A stretch of 64,000 nucleotides of DNA from Argopecten irradians. Taxonomy: Eukaryota; Mollusca; Bivalvia; Pectinida; Pectinidae. Shown piece after piece: positions 10,264 through 22,824 of this stretch (positions are counted from its first letter, which is position 1; every line of letters begins with the position of its first letter). Location of the stretch: positions 20,567,655 to 20,631,654 of the forward strand of contig NC_091137.1 in NCBI RefSeq assembly GCF_041381155.1, in the 5' to 3' direction. Under the pieces are notes generated by a model. That model saw only the letters and a program-made list of their open reading frames with translations, had not been told where the DNA came from and did not search any database. The position numbers were made by a program, and so were the translations under genes.

Positions 10264-13200
10264 AGTCTGGAATTTAATGATTGAGTGACCATAATGAGGT
10301 TACGTATTTGTAGACACTGTTTTCGGGTGAGGGGTAAGTATCTCAGGGGATGTGTAAAAGTTATATATTCTGTAACTGGGCAGAAATTTCCAGTTATCTA
10401 TCAAAAATCATCAGGTTTTATTGATTAAGCTGTGAAAGTTATTCAAATGGTCAAACAAACATGTACCATACCTTATAAACATTATTTACACCACATGATT
10501 TATGCATTGTAAAATTCTTGTTTCTATGGTTTTATGTATATTTAGATGGAATCATACCTGTATTAATCATTCTACAATTACTAATAACACTGTAAAAATA
10601 TAAAGTGAAATTGTAGACCACAACATGGATTAATGGTCTGACCCTATGCACTCATTTTACTGCATTGTAGATGTAAGTATAATCGTTTTTAGCAGTAGTA
10701 CCAAAAATTATTTTCAGCTTTTATCTGTACTTGTAGTAACATTAATAAAAGCTATGCATAGTAACGATAATTATATTTCCCAATATGTTGGTATTTTAAA
10801 TGGTAAATAAAATATTAAAAGCTTTTCTTGATTCATAAGTATGAAAATTCCGGGACAATATAACTTTAAAGGATGCTAATTATAGGTTATGGTGTAGTCC
10901 GGAGCTAAAAACTGTGTAAATGTGAAGCAAACAGGTTCAGACCTAGTTGGGCAGAGACATGCTCTCTCACATATAAACATTGTACAGTTTGTAACTTAAC
11001 CACAATAGCCTCAATAGACCTCTGCTTTTATATGAATTAGATATTAGCTTTTATGTGATGCTGTTGACAACAGGGTTTCTCTATAGTGTTCATCCAACCA
11101 TATCGATCAATATTATTCACTACATAAAGAGAGGAAGACATATGTAACATTAATTGATACTGAATATATGAGGTGTGCAGTGTCAATCTGATAAAAATTA
11201 GATCTTTCGTATCATTCCCCATAGATTGCCCACTTGTATGCTTCTATGATCATGAGCAGACGTCAAAAGCGGAAAAAATTGAAGATGAAATTGATGAGAT
11301 TTTATTTTAGGATTTACTTCATTAAACTCATTTTAACAAAGTGATCTGATATCCATACACTTTTTCCTTTTCAACAAATCTTTATTCTCATTTTATAATC
11401 CTAACCTTTTTTAGGTCTTTAATATTTTAAGCATTATGCTATTATCTGGGATATTTTAAATTGGGGTATAATATGCATGGTTCTGCCAACATTAAACAAA
11501 AGTTATACTATGACCATCTTTAATACGATTTGTATAAGGTGCCTGAATTAGGGGTTGGAGCTTGATGAGTTATTGTTTAGTTTAAAACCATGAGAAAGAG
11601 ACTGAAATTATTGCTCGCTAAGAAAACACATTATCTGATCAAAAGAAAGCTTGAAATAGACTGAAATACTGAAATAATTGCTAAGAAAATGCATTCATCT
11701 GATCAAAAGAAAGCTTGAATGTAAAGGTAATTTTCAAAAGTGACTTTTCTATTACAGGTATTTGAATTAAATTTTAATGGGTAAAATGGTCCTTTAGAAT
11801 ACTTAGAATAGAGAACTATTTAACTTTTGTACGATCATATTGGAGTTCTGTGGTGGAAAGTGTTATTTTGCCTTCCCATTGTCCTGTGCTTCCCTCTGTT
11901 TGTTTACTGTCTGTTTGCTTATTATCTTGTTTGGAATCTATTACACATACTAACATTCCTTGTGACCGGCCAAGCTCGAATGACAAGTTCACATGGTAGG
12001 ACAGTGCATTTTATATTAAAACTAGGTCACTGTGATCTGTTTTGACATTTGACATATGTCTACATGAAAAAGAAAAGCTTGTTCAGAAAACTTATTGCAT
12101 GGCTATTTGTCTTTTTTAGCCAACCATCATCAGATGGAACCGATCGGTCAACAAGATGGCTGCCATGTAGCCATCTTTGATTACGATAGTTAAAGTTTGT
12201 TACAGTCATAGCTAGTTAAAGTTTGTTACAGTCATGGCTAGACAAAAAATGGATGGACATTCTTTTTCAGAGACGCTTCGCGTCTATGAAGAATGTCCTT
12301 CTTTTTTTTTGTCTATGACTTCATAACCCCAAAAGATATTGAGAATAATGCTTATAATTTAACTCGGATAACTCACTCGGGTACTAATTAGGCATAAATT
12401 TCCATGATTTTACTTACTTTTACAATAAAACAAATTGAGTTGTGGCACAGTGATATCATAGCCATTAATTCAATTTGGCCAATGACTGTGCCGATTTTAA
12501 AATTCCCCGCAAAACCGTTTTATATATGACGTCATAATACTTGATGTACAATTCTTTTGGTCAATGGAAAAATAACCTCAAAGATCTAACCAATAGAAAT
12601 GAGTGTACAAAACATATGAAATTGAATTATAAATTATTCTTTTAGAGAAGGGGATTGATTTTTGACCTTACGTTTGTAATAGGGTTTGCAATTTTCATTG
12701 TGTTTCACCAGGTGTGAAATTGTTTTTGACTTAAAACTGACAATGCAAGTTAAAAACATGCATTTGAAATATAAAAAAAATATAACGAAATATTTTTTTT
12801 CGCGGAAATTGTTTTTGAGACATCCCCTAGTTATGACAGTGTTGTATCTAAGGAAGTGGCAGCTATTTTTCTTTTGCTCTGCTTAGTAACCTTCACTGGC
12901 CAACCCCCTATATAAAGCACGGGACACTTGACACACATGTGTCATTCTAAACATGTCTTGTCTCAGATACACATACCCCGATATTGCAAATAACAATGTC
13001 AAATTGAAAATAAACACTGCACTCACCTGACAATATTTCATTGAAGTAATAGATGAATGTGTTGTCAGCTATATCCCAACATATGTCCAATACGAACTAA
13101 TAAAACACTAATAATTGTGAAATAATTCAATATACACTAGGTTTTACACGTACATGTACATCAACACGTGTGTGTCCTTGATAGTTGTTGCTCTTTCGGG

Positions 13201-15439
13201 TCAGGTACGTAGTCACGTATATATGGTCAGTTGAGTGCATCGAGTACGATGATGTACGTGGAGATATGTGGACGCTTGTTTGGATTTCTATTCACAATTT
13301 TATTTTGAGAAACATCTAAATGACAACTTAGAGGAGTTGGCATGTTTTCTTGCTAAAACAAGTCCCATATAGTTTTACAGGTGAGGGTTTTATTGACCTA
13401 TTTGTAGGTGATATATACTGTGGACTGTTGGTGTATATGTACATGAATGAGCGCACGTGTGTCGATTCATGCGCTTTACATAGGGGTCGGTGAGTCGTCG
13501 GAATGTAAAACAAAAATGGCTCTCCCCAATCGGGGAATGTCTCATAAACGATTCTTGAAATTCGAGTATACTTATTTAAAAAAAAAAATCATTTTTATAA
13601 TTTTAACTTGCATTGTCAGCTTTAACATTAATTTTTGTTATCATTAAAGGGACATGAACCTTAAATAATTTGTTCTGTATGCTTAGATATGGTTTTCAGA
13701 TGTTTATTGAATATTTTATTACAATGATTGATTATCTAAAATGACAGGAAAACGTGGGGAATACCTACCTCAAAATGATAAAAATAGACCGTCATATTCT
13801 ATTTTTAGAACACAAAACGAAAGCTGGCCAAAAGCGTGGTTATAATGAACAACAACCTTGCTGACGTGACAAGGAATATTAGTTTTCCACATTTAAAAAT
13901 TATTTTCTAATTTACGATGGTTGACAAACGAAGTTTAAGCCATATTTGTTATAAAATAATTTGTATTTAGCGTAAGAATGATAAGTCAAAAGTCAAACGA
14001 GACTTTTCATTCGATCATGACAGGACACCGCGAAGGGGGTTCCTGACTTATTGCACATATGTACATCATGCAAGTATAAAGTGGGGAGTTGCTCACGTCT
14101 CTTGCATTTCAGCGATACATTTATATTTTCCTTATTTTCCAATTGCGCACGTTACTGACTCTTGACGTACACTGTTTTCTATCGGAATTTGTTTGTGTTC
14201 GCTTCACCCACGTTTATGACCCACCATTTTGTTTACATGCATTTAATTTGTGCAGTGCATTGTGGGAGGTCACTGAAGTTCAACACTTCTAAAATATCGT
14301 TACAAAATTCGACCGGGCCGGTTCAAAATACAGAAAGATGGAATTTCCATTATAATTATTTTATTTGACACATTTGCACAATAACTGATATATATTACTT
14401 AGTAAGGTATCTGACATGTCTTAAATATGTATTTTACTCAAATTTACATGGTTTAATTAGGTTCATGTCCCTTAAAAGTAAAATTTTGTTGTATTTGCCA
14501 GGTGTGTACCAAATGATGGGATACTGCCTCCTGTTTCTGTTCATGATTCTCACCCTACAGTTTCGAGATACTGTGTCAGATTGTACGGTATTTAACCTCC
14601 AAGGTACCCTATTTTACCGACCACGTCCTCACTTCTTCTGCCTCAAATACAACGGTAACCTAGGAGACCAGATGTTTCAGTATGCTTTCCTGCTGACGCT
14701 ACAGATCCGCTACAGTACAGAAATCACGCTTCCTTCTAATAACATCCTCACACCTGTGTTCAACATTGTTCCACAAAATGAATTTATTCTTCAATACTGT
14801 GATTGTTTTAGCAAGAGAACCCAAAAGGAGACATCTTATGGCTTTGATCCAACATTGTTAAATATGGATGTGAACTTTGAAGGAAGTTTCCAAAGCTATA
14901 AGTATTTTGAGAGTCAATTTGATGAAGTTCGTGCCAGATTCCACCCTAGAAAGGGGATTACTTCTAAAGTGCGTAAGAATCTGGACCAGATCAGACATGA
15001 ACATGGTGGTAAGAATTCAACCTTGGTGGGTATTTATTTACCTGTTCCTGAAGAGAAGGGAATTATAGGTACTGATGTAGAAAATTTCATGGAGAAAGCA
15101 ATACAAATGTATAAAGAGCAATATAGAAATGTGATTTGTGTTTGTGTGATACAGCTGGGAGCAGAGGCATTCTGGATGAAGACCAAATTCATTAATCAAC
15201 TAGATATATCTGTGTTGGTGGAGTCAGGAGAGGATATTACATTAGGACTTCTGGCGAGCATGGATCATTCCATCATACTGAGAGATTCCCTGGCATGGTG
15301 GGGAGCATGGCTGGCTGGAGGCAAAGTTGTCTACTACAAGGACAACATAGACAGTAACAACAGGGACAACTTGGACGGTAATGACAACCGTCACTTAAAC
15401 AGCATAAGATTTCCTCCAACCTGGATCAGCTTGTCTTAG
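10264..15439 (+). CDS. GT11 alpha-fucosyltransferase-like type II membrane protein
   Basis: Two coding exons, 10294-10333 (within exon 10264-10333) and 14502-15439, join in phase 1 to give 325 residues. The order is typical of Golgi glycosyltransferases: a 13-residue basic cytosolic tail (MRLRICRHCFRVR), one membrane segment at about residues 19-34, then a lumenal domain. Family 11 marks are NGNLGDQMFQYA (about 64-75), QSYKYFE (about 142-148) and SMDHSIILRDSLAWWGAW with LAGG (about 266-287), equivalent to the third motif of alpha-1,2-fucosyltransferases. The GDP-fucose-binding HxRRxD motif is replaced by VGIYLPVPEEKG at about 189-200, so activity or donor may differ. One sequon is at Asn185. 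A TTAA-flanked repeat abuts the second exon. Confidence 0.85.
10294..10333 (+). CDS. GT11-like gene, first coding exon
   Basis: The acceptor TTTCTTTCAG ends at 10263, ATG is at 10294-10296 and the donor is GTGAGG G|GTAAGT. It encodes MRLRICRHCFRVR plus one base, a short basic tail, and continues in frame into GVYQMMGYCLLF after the 4.2-kb intron. It was found by phase and topology, not by homology. Confidence 0.68.
12117..12238 (-). mobile_element. H-III 3'-end fragment
   Basis: TAGCCAACCATCATCAGATGG followed by CGGTCAACAAGATGGCTGCC matches the hairpin end and first unit of H-III elements in minus orientation. The rest is missing. It lies in the GT11 intron and is followed directly by a palindromic element. 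Confidence 0.6.
12239..12315. repeat. 77-bp palindromic hairpin element
   Basis: Imperfect arms of about 36 bases, running from TAGACAAAAAA through GGACATTCTT and AGACG, pair with CGTCT...AAGAATGTCC...TTTTTTGTCTA around a short CTTCG loop. No coding potential. It may be a foldback element or a hairpin terminus. Confidence 0.75.
13648..14471. mobile_element. TTAA-flanked TIR element (MITE-like)
   Basis: Inverted ends GGGACATGAACCT (left, about 13649) and AGGTTCATGTCCC (right, 14459-14471) are each flanked by TTAA (13644-13647 and 14472-14475). A TTAA target duplication suggests piggyBac-type mobilisation. No transposase is present. The right end stops about 30 bp before the acceptor of the GT11 main exon. 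Confidence 0.7.
14502..15439 (+). CDS. GT11-like gene, main exon
   Basis: The acceptor TATTTGCCAG ends at 14501 and the stop TAG is at 15437-15439. It holds the membrane segment and the whole lumenal catalytic-type domain. An upstream ATG at 14465 is open in frame, but it lies in the flanking transposon TIR and before the acceptor, so it is not taken as the start. Confidence 0.9.
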
Positions 15440-16269
15440 TAACACAACTGACGCTTATCTTAGTAATATAACTGACACAGCATTAAATTTACGACAACCT
15501 TCATAAAATCCAATTAGATGTACCTCACATGATAATGTGAAACCACCCGTCCTTTGTATAAATTGAATTTATTTGGTTAATTCGGAGAACATTAATGTTC
15601 CTAAAAAAAGCCAGTGAAGTGACTCCAAATGTTTTTTTTTCCAGAAAATAACTGTTCATAAATGATTTTTATGTTTTTCAGTAAGTAAAATTTTACTGAA
15701 ATGTGATGTTTCATTTACTGTAAACCAAATTTCTTTCACCGTCACAAGATTTTGTGATTTCTATTTCAAAGCATTTTTGCGGAGATCAAGTTTCCTGGAT
15801 TTATAATTAAATTAATTAAATTGTACAAGAATTGTGCAAGGGATTGATTTCGCTGAGATAATTTACGAAAATAAATCAAACATGAAAGAAAGTTGGTTTA
15901 CAGTATTGAAAGAATTGATTGTTAGGCCAGAGACTGGTAGTAAGCCTACATGTAACTCCACCGTCCATAGAGAGTTTTAAGTGCTGGTATATGTAAATTA
16001 TGTCTTTTTCATTTTTCGTGTGTCATAATAATAATATTGGGTTTTCTTTCAAATAAGCAATTTGATCTTAGTGATATGAGATTGAATAAGCACTATTTTG
16101 ACAGTTCAATTTATCCTTGTAAATTTCTACAATCATTTCCTTAAAATCATCAAGTTATCCCTAATGTTGAGCTATGATTAAATCATAATGTAAAATAACC
16201 AAATTGCTAGAGTCATTCGAATCTTACACATTATTGATTGCATGCATATATGTTGTAGCATTAGTTTAT
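15440..16269. other. GT11 3' flank, no other gene seen
   Basis: AT-rich sequence without a supported ORF. It contains possible polyadenylation hexamers (ATTAAA near 15483, AATAAA near 15870). Confidence 0.4.
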
Positions 16270-17611
16270 TAGCTCACCTGGCCCGAAGTGCCGGTGAGCT
16301 AATGTCGTGGCGCGGTGTCCGTCGTCCGTCTGTCCGTCCGTCCGTCCGTCAACATTTCCTTTAAATCGCTACTAGTCATAGAGTTCTGCATGGATTGTAA
16401 CCAAATTTGGCCACAAACATCCTTGGGGGAGGAGGAACAGAATTTGTATAAATTTTGGCTCTGACCCCTGGGGGCAGGAGGGGCGGGGCCCAATAGGGAA
16501 AATAGAGGTAAATCCTTTAAATCGCTACTTGTCCTAGAGTTCTGCATGGATTGTAACCAAATTTGGCTACAAACATCCTTGGGGGAAGGAGAACATAACT
16601 TGTATAAATTTTGGCTCACGTCCCCCAGGGGCAGGAGGGGGCGGGGCCCAATAGGGGAAATAGAGGTAAATCCTTTAAATCGCTACTAGTCATAGTGTTC
16701 TACATGAATTGTAACACATAATTTGGCTACTAAAACCTTGGGGGATTTGGAAACAGAATTTTATAAGTTTGGGCTCAAGTCCATGGGGGGAGGGGCGATA
16801 CAGGCCACCAATGGGGTATTCTTTCACCTTAGAGGTAATAATCTTTTAAATTATTCTAGTCATAGAGTTCTACTAACCCCAAATATTGTGCCACCGAATA
16901 CATCCTTTGGGGGAGGGCTAGGAACAAGAACTTGTAAATATTTTTTTTTGGCTATAAATCTTGCAGGGGCAGGTATCGAGGCTCGGGGGATCCCAGTAGG
17001 GGAAATAGAGTTACCTATAACCCTATATTTCGACTACTTGTCTACCCCGTCTTGCTTCATGTGATTGTAGAACCATTTATGATATTGGCCACAAACATAC
17101 CTCTCAGGGAGGTGCTGAAGTAGGATTTTGTTAGAATTTTGGCTCTGACCCCCGGGGGCAGGAGGGTCGGGGCCCAATAGGGGAAATAGAGGTAAATCCT
17201 TTAAATCGCTACTTGTCCTAGAGTTCTGCATGGATTGTAACCAAAATTAGCCGCAAACATCCCTTGGGGGAAGGGGAACAGAACTTGTATAAATTTTGGC
17301 TCTGATCCTCCATGGTGCAGGAGGGACGGGGGCCCAATAGGGGAAATAGAGGTAAAATCTTTAAATCGCTACTAGTCATAGAGTTCTGAATAGAATGTAA
17401 CCAAATTTGGCTGCAAACATCCTTGGGGGAAGGGGAACATAATAGAACTTTTGGCTCTGACTCCGGGGGGCAGAAGGGGGCGGGCCCAATAGGGGAAATA
17501 GAGGTCAATCCTATAAATTGCTACTTGTCCTAGAGTTCTACATGGAATTGTAACAAAATTTGGCCACAAAACATCCTTGGGGGAAGGGGAACATAACCTT
17601 GTATAAATTTT
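16270..17611 (-). mobile_element. H-I element, 5'-truncated
   Basis: The 3' hairpin AGCTCACCTG...CCGGTGAGCT (16271-16300) is followed inward by a CCGTCCGTCCGTC tract. About eight units of roughly 165 bp come next (TCCTTTAAATCGCTACT, CATCCTTGGGGGA and CCCCTGGGGGCAGG boxes). It runs straight into H-II sequence at about 17611 and lacks its 5' end. ORFs here are repeat translations. Confidence 0.8.
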
Positions 17612-19002
17612 GGCATGAAATTTCATGGCCCTGGGGTCTCCATTTCCACCTGGGGGGGGGTCAAATATACTATAGTTTTATATAGAAAAAACACATTTAT
17701 GAGCATTATTTGCTTAATTTTTAGCTCACTTGGCCCGATGGGCTGGTGAGCTTATGTCATGGTGCGGCGTCCATCCGTCCGTCTGTACGTCGTCCGTATA
17801 ACATTTCCGTTAATTCACATTTCCGTTCAATGGATGTAACCAAATTTAGCCACAAACATCCTTGGATGAAGAGGAACATAAACTTGTATAAATTTTGGCC
17901 CTGACCCCACCGGGGGCAAGAGGGGGTGGGCCCAATAGGGAAAGAGGTATCTCCTATAAATCGCTACCCCAGTACTTGTCATAGAGTTCTGCATGGATTG
18001 TAAACAAATTTGGCCACAAACGTCCTTGGGGGAAGGGGAACAGAACTTGTATAAATTTTGGCTCTAACCCCCTGGGGGCAGGAGGGGTGGGGCCCGATAA
18101 GGGAATTAGAGGTAAATATTCAAATTCTTTCAGAAAAGAAATAATGAACCTGTATTCAGAACATAACTTGGCATAAAAAACCAAGTGAGCGATACAGGCC
18201 CTTTGGGCCTCTTGTCATAGTAAATGAGTCAATCTTGGTTAGAATTATCAGCCGAAGAAAGTAGTTTAACATCAATCCATATACCCATAGGCATAGGTCT
18301 TGGCTGACCCCCAGGATCATGAGGGGCGGGGCCAAAAAGTGTCAAAATGGCTAAAATTTAAAAAATATTCTCCACTTGGAGATGTGGTAGAATCAAATAC
18401 TCTTCATAGATTGGAAGGTCTTAAAGCCCTCTATAAATTTTCTGAATTTCATGACCATGGGGTCTGAGATTTTTCCCCGGGGAGGGGGTCATATTTACTT
18501 TAGTTTATATAGGAATAACATTGATGAGTATCATTTGCTCAATTTTCGTAAGAAATGAGTTACTTGGTTAGAATTATAAGCCTGAGATAGTATTTTAACA
18601 TCATATCCAGATAGATCCATGACTGACTCTTAGGTGTCAGATGGGCGGGGCCAAAAGGGGTCAAAATGGCTAAAATTTGAGATATGATGGAACCAAAATA
18701 CTCTTCATATATTGAATGGTCTCAAGGCCCTCTACAATATTTGTGGCCCTGGTGTCTCAGATTTTTACTTCAGTTTATATATATAGTGAAAACACATTTA
18801 TGAGTATTATTTGCTCAGTTTTTATAGGAAATGTAACAGATGCAATGGAATAAAAACCTCTTCATAGATTAAAAGGTCAAATTGATATAATCATTGACAG
18901 ACTTCAAGAGCCTGATGGGCCCATATTTATGTAGTGTTTATATGTCTTTGATTCATTCTTTATCTGAACTCAGGTGACTGTTAAAGTCCACAGGTCTCTT
19001 GT
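17612..19002 (-). mobile_element. H-II element, interrupted by H-I
   Basis: The minus-strand 5' end ACAAGAGACCTGTGGAC then CAGTCACCTGAGTTC lies at about 18965-19002. Units of about 330 bp follow, with GAGTATTTGATTC-type and GGGGTC boxes. The array is split at 17722-18215 by an H-I insertion. The 3' hairpin is missing. Confidence 0.75.
17722..18215 (-). mobile_element. Complete H-I element nested in H-II
   Basis: On the minus strand it runs from ACAAGAGGCCCAAAGGGCCT and CGCTCACTTG to the terminal hairpin ending CAAGTGAGCTA. The joined flanks (AATTTT|CATAGTAAATGAG) match the paralogous H-II unit at about 18540 (AATTTTCGTAAGAAATGAG), so the insertion is exact and without duplication. It has two units. 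Confidence 0.85.
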
Positions 19003-20899
19003 TTGTTTGTTAAAAGCTGTTTCATTACATGTCGAACAGACGTGATGTCACTGGAAAACCAATTGTCACAATTTGCAAGACAAGATAAATTCATTTTTGA
19101 AATTGTGCTTTATTATGTTAGAAGTATTAATTCACACAAACTCAATTTCATTTTATGTAGTATTTTTCACTCTTATTTAAGAAACAAGGTTTACACCAAC
19201 TACTTGGATTTGTGTAACCGCTATTTATTCATTACAAAATTGTCTTGACTAGCCAATGATCATGGTGATGTATTCTGTAATATATTCCTTTATGATATTT
19301 AAATCAAACAATACTTTTACTCTGTAAGTGCCCACCGTCAGTGCAATATAATAAGATTTTGCTAAACTTTCTAAAAATCAAATCCACTCCACTTACCTGT
19401 ATTCAAAGTTCCACACTGCAAGTCATACTTTTGTCTAGGAGACGATCACTATTGTGTAGTGTTTGCATTTTACAGAGTTGTCTGCCCTTCCATTTAGGTA
19501 TTAGTTGTAACATCATGTGTTTTTAGAGTCTGACATCACATCAAAACAAATGTCAGGCTTTCACTCACAAAATCAAGGATACTGCCAACTAAGGGAGATA
19601 ACTTGGTAATATGCAAAGACAGAATTTTAGTGTATGTGATAATGCTAATATATGAATATTATACAGAAAGTGAAGGAAGCAGGGCCTATTTAACCTATGT
19701 CTTGGATCAGTTTAGTTTAACTGACTCAAAACAAATATAAACTTGAAACATTCCATGGTCGATACTTGTAAATGATGGTCATGATTATTACACGGCTCTC
19801 TATTTAAGCACACATTAACTACATTTTTGTATATAGAAAAGCACACATACCGCCCCGTAAACACTGCTAATCGATATCCTTGACTTGTTGCCAGGTGTGC
19901 TACAATAACACTGTTGCATGAGCCGGAAATGTTTGGTTTTGTCTGTTCTCAGAAATAGCAAAGTTCCTGCAGCTGTTAATGTGTTCTTGTTTTTAATTCA
20001 AAAATTATTTGATTAATATTTAAATAGGGAGTCTGGTGATAAATGATTTTTTTTTAGGTACTTTTGCATCAGTGAAATCATTGACCTTTATTAGCAGTGA
20101 ACTGCTCAACTCAAGTTACCTCATGTCAAAGTTTTGACTGTTCTCTTAGTACAAAAAACTAAACAAAAACAAAACCGAATTGTATATACATGTACATTAC
20201 TATGGCATATCTACAGCTGATACTTGTTAATTATTTTAAAGGCCCACCTTACTGAAAAGGCTTCTTATTTTCAAAATGGAAATGTAAAACGAGATTGATA
20301 ATTTTGTCACAAAAGTTATTAGCTTACTGTTATTACTACACTTATCATCACCCTCTAAACATTTTATTTAAAATAAATTAAATATTAATTATCATAACGC
20401 GGGTCATTTTATGTTTTCCGCCGTCGTCCTAATCACTGAGCCTTAGTTGAATATAATTACGCCAGACAGCAAAACAGCGAAATAAATCGTTACTGTTTAC
20501 AAAGTTAACACAGCTGAGTATTGGTGATATTTTTTGTGCTGTTGCATCATCTTAGGCCTTCGGTACAATTTTTCTTATGTTTCTTTTAGTGTTTAAGAAT
20601 CTTATAAATTTTTTACGGAAAGGTAATGGGCTGTTAATTACAACATGTACTGATGTGATATTTATATTAAATCCAAGTAGGATTGAATGTGTTGATGTAA
20701 TGAGGTTCTGATGATATGCCTGACAATAGGTGCATGTGTTCTGTCATGACATATTTACATTTACTTTAGAGACAATTTTTGGTGCAATCTTCATAGACTT
20801 TTCGTTAAGAAACTGTCAGAATGGTATTCAGAATTATCTGAAATGAATGCAATATTAATACTTAATTAATATGAAATACATAAAAATCTAAGTTTATTT
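19003..20899. other. No gene seen
   Basis: This AT-rich sequence has short ORFs only (81 codons at most), none resembling a known protein. No clear repeat structure was noticed. Confidence 0.4.
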
Positions 20900-21405
20900 T
20901 TGTTGAAATCCAATATTGAAATTAGGATATGTACATTTATATATATTTGTTAAAAATATCTTGGTGTTGAAATCCAAGTGAAATCATGAATTTAAATGTT
21001 TCGTGTATATGTGTATATATTCGTTAAATATATCTTAGTGTTGAAATTCAACTGAATTTATGAATTTAAATGTCATATACACTAATTGCAATATCTTAAT
21101 GTTGAAATCCAAGCAAAATCATAAAATCAAATGTTTCATATAGATGTTAACTTGTTACAATATTATAGTTTGAAATCTAAGTGAATTTATGAATTTAAAT
21201 GTTTTCTATAAACTTACAATATCTCATTGTAAAAACCAAGAGAAATCATGAATTCAAATGTCTTCTATAAACTTGTTGAAATGTCTTAAGTGTTGAAATC
21301 CAAGCGAAGTCATGAATTTAAATGTTTTGCATGTATATATATGTACACAATGAAAATATCTTCAGTGTTGAAATCCAGGTGAAATCATGATTTCAAATGT
21401 GTCCT
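20900..21405. repeat. Minisatellite, about 70-bp unit
   Basis: Seven or so diverged copies of a unit containing GTTGAAATCCAAGTGAAATC, ATGAATTTAAATGTTT and a TATATA stretch. It is intergenic. Beyond it, a 36-bp segment GACCTTTGACACACATTAAT... occurs twice (about 21455 and 21553). Confidence 0.8.
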
Positions 21406-22068
21406 TCACTGGTAGTTCGGGTGGATTAATTTTTACTCTGGTTGGTCCATCCTCGACCTTTGACACACATTAATCTAACTTCTAATCTACTAATTTTAGA
21501 TGCGGTAGCATAATCATATTGAAAGTAGGTCAATGTGATGTACCGGTACATTTTGACCTTTGACACACATTAATCTAACTTCTACTCTACTACCAGTGGG
21601 GAGAAAAAAATCACCAAATATAAAAAAAAATCACTAAATTTTTAAATCCAAATAGACTAAGTACAGTGTACCGTCCTTACTTTTTATCTACGTGTGTTTT
21701 TAACTTGTTCTTGATCATGGAAGTTATTTATTGAAATATTTTTACTACCTATACATGTACATATTCTTGATCATGGATGTAATTATATGGTTATTTAGTA
21801 TTATTTGTATGAACTTTTAAGGTTAAGTAATACAATAAACTAAACCTTGTTATAGCCTTGTGTATAGTGTTTTATGTGATAATACAACTCTGAACTACAG
21901 GTCATTGTAAGTCACTACAAGTTGTATTCCTTTATTTTTACATTATTGACAAAAATGAGACCTAAAATTACCAGAACCTTATGTGTATTTTACTGGGTAA
22001 ATCTTATCAAGGACAAAACAAAGTCTAATATGAATCCTACTTGAGCTTGCTACACTATCTACAGTCGA

Positions 22069-22137
22069 GACTGTCTTATGTGACTTTCCAAGAGACCATT
22101 ACAAAAAAGTCACATAAGACAGGGAGACACTTAAGAC
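22069..22137. repeat. Short inverted repeat
   Basis: GACTGTCTTATGTGACTT and AAGTCACATAAGACAG pair around a loop of about 20 bases, with further complementary bases outside (AAGACAGTCC). It may be a small foldback element. Confidence 0.6.
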
Positions 22138-22194
22138 AGTCCAATCACAACATCACTGTTAGAAAATCTGTCTTTTAATGTTTTTAAATACATT

Positions 22195-22783
22195 CTCGTT
22201 CATAATTTGAGACAGATCCCTTCAGAACTTTCTGAGAAATAACAGTAACAAACATCAACTACCAAAATCCAAGATGTCTGCCTTGTGGCCATATTGCTTT
22301 TCCCAAATCAGTCTGCAAATCAGCATGACACACACACTTAGGGTCACTAGCAAATAGCATCCATTTCAGTACAATTTGATAATAACAGTAACAAACATCA
22401 ACCCAGCAAAACCACCAGATGGTCTTGGCCTGGTGGCCCATATTGCCCTTTTTTCCCAAATCATCTGAAATCAGCATGACACTCATAGGGTCCTAGGAAA
22501 ACCTACATATAAAATTTGAAACAGATCCCTTCTGTGCTTTCTGAAAAATAGCGGTAACAAACATCAACTGCCAAAATCCAAGATGGCTGCCTTGCGGCCA
22601 TATTTTTTTCCCTGGTCAGTCTGAAAATCTGCACGACACTCCTAGGTCCTTAGGGAACTCTGCATATGAAATTTGAAAAATATCTGTGCAATACTTCTCA
22701 AGAAAAAGTGGTAACAAGCATCGTTTACAGACGGAACATGGACAAAAGGCAATTTGAATAGACCATCTGATGATGGTGGGCTA
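22195..22783 (+). mobile_element. H-III element, 5'-truncated
   Basis: Three units of about 180 bp (GACAGATCCCTTC, AACAGTAACAAACATCAAC, AAAATCCAAGATGGC) end in the hairpin ACCATCTGATGATGGT followed by GGGCTA. It lacks the ACAAGAGATCC start. ORFs within are repeat translations. Confidence 0.75.
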
Positions 22784-22824
22784 AAAAACTGAAAAATGAT
22801 TTTTTTTTTTTTTTTCAATAAAAA

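Noticed and set aside
14465..14501. Start codon of the GT11 gene at 14465
   Set aside because: It lies in a transposon end and before a good acceptor. The upstream exon gives a better type II topology.
16299..18184. Series of minus-strand ORFs with NLYKFCSPSPKDV-type peptides
   Set aside because: These are translations of 165-bp H-I units.
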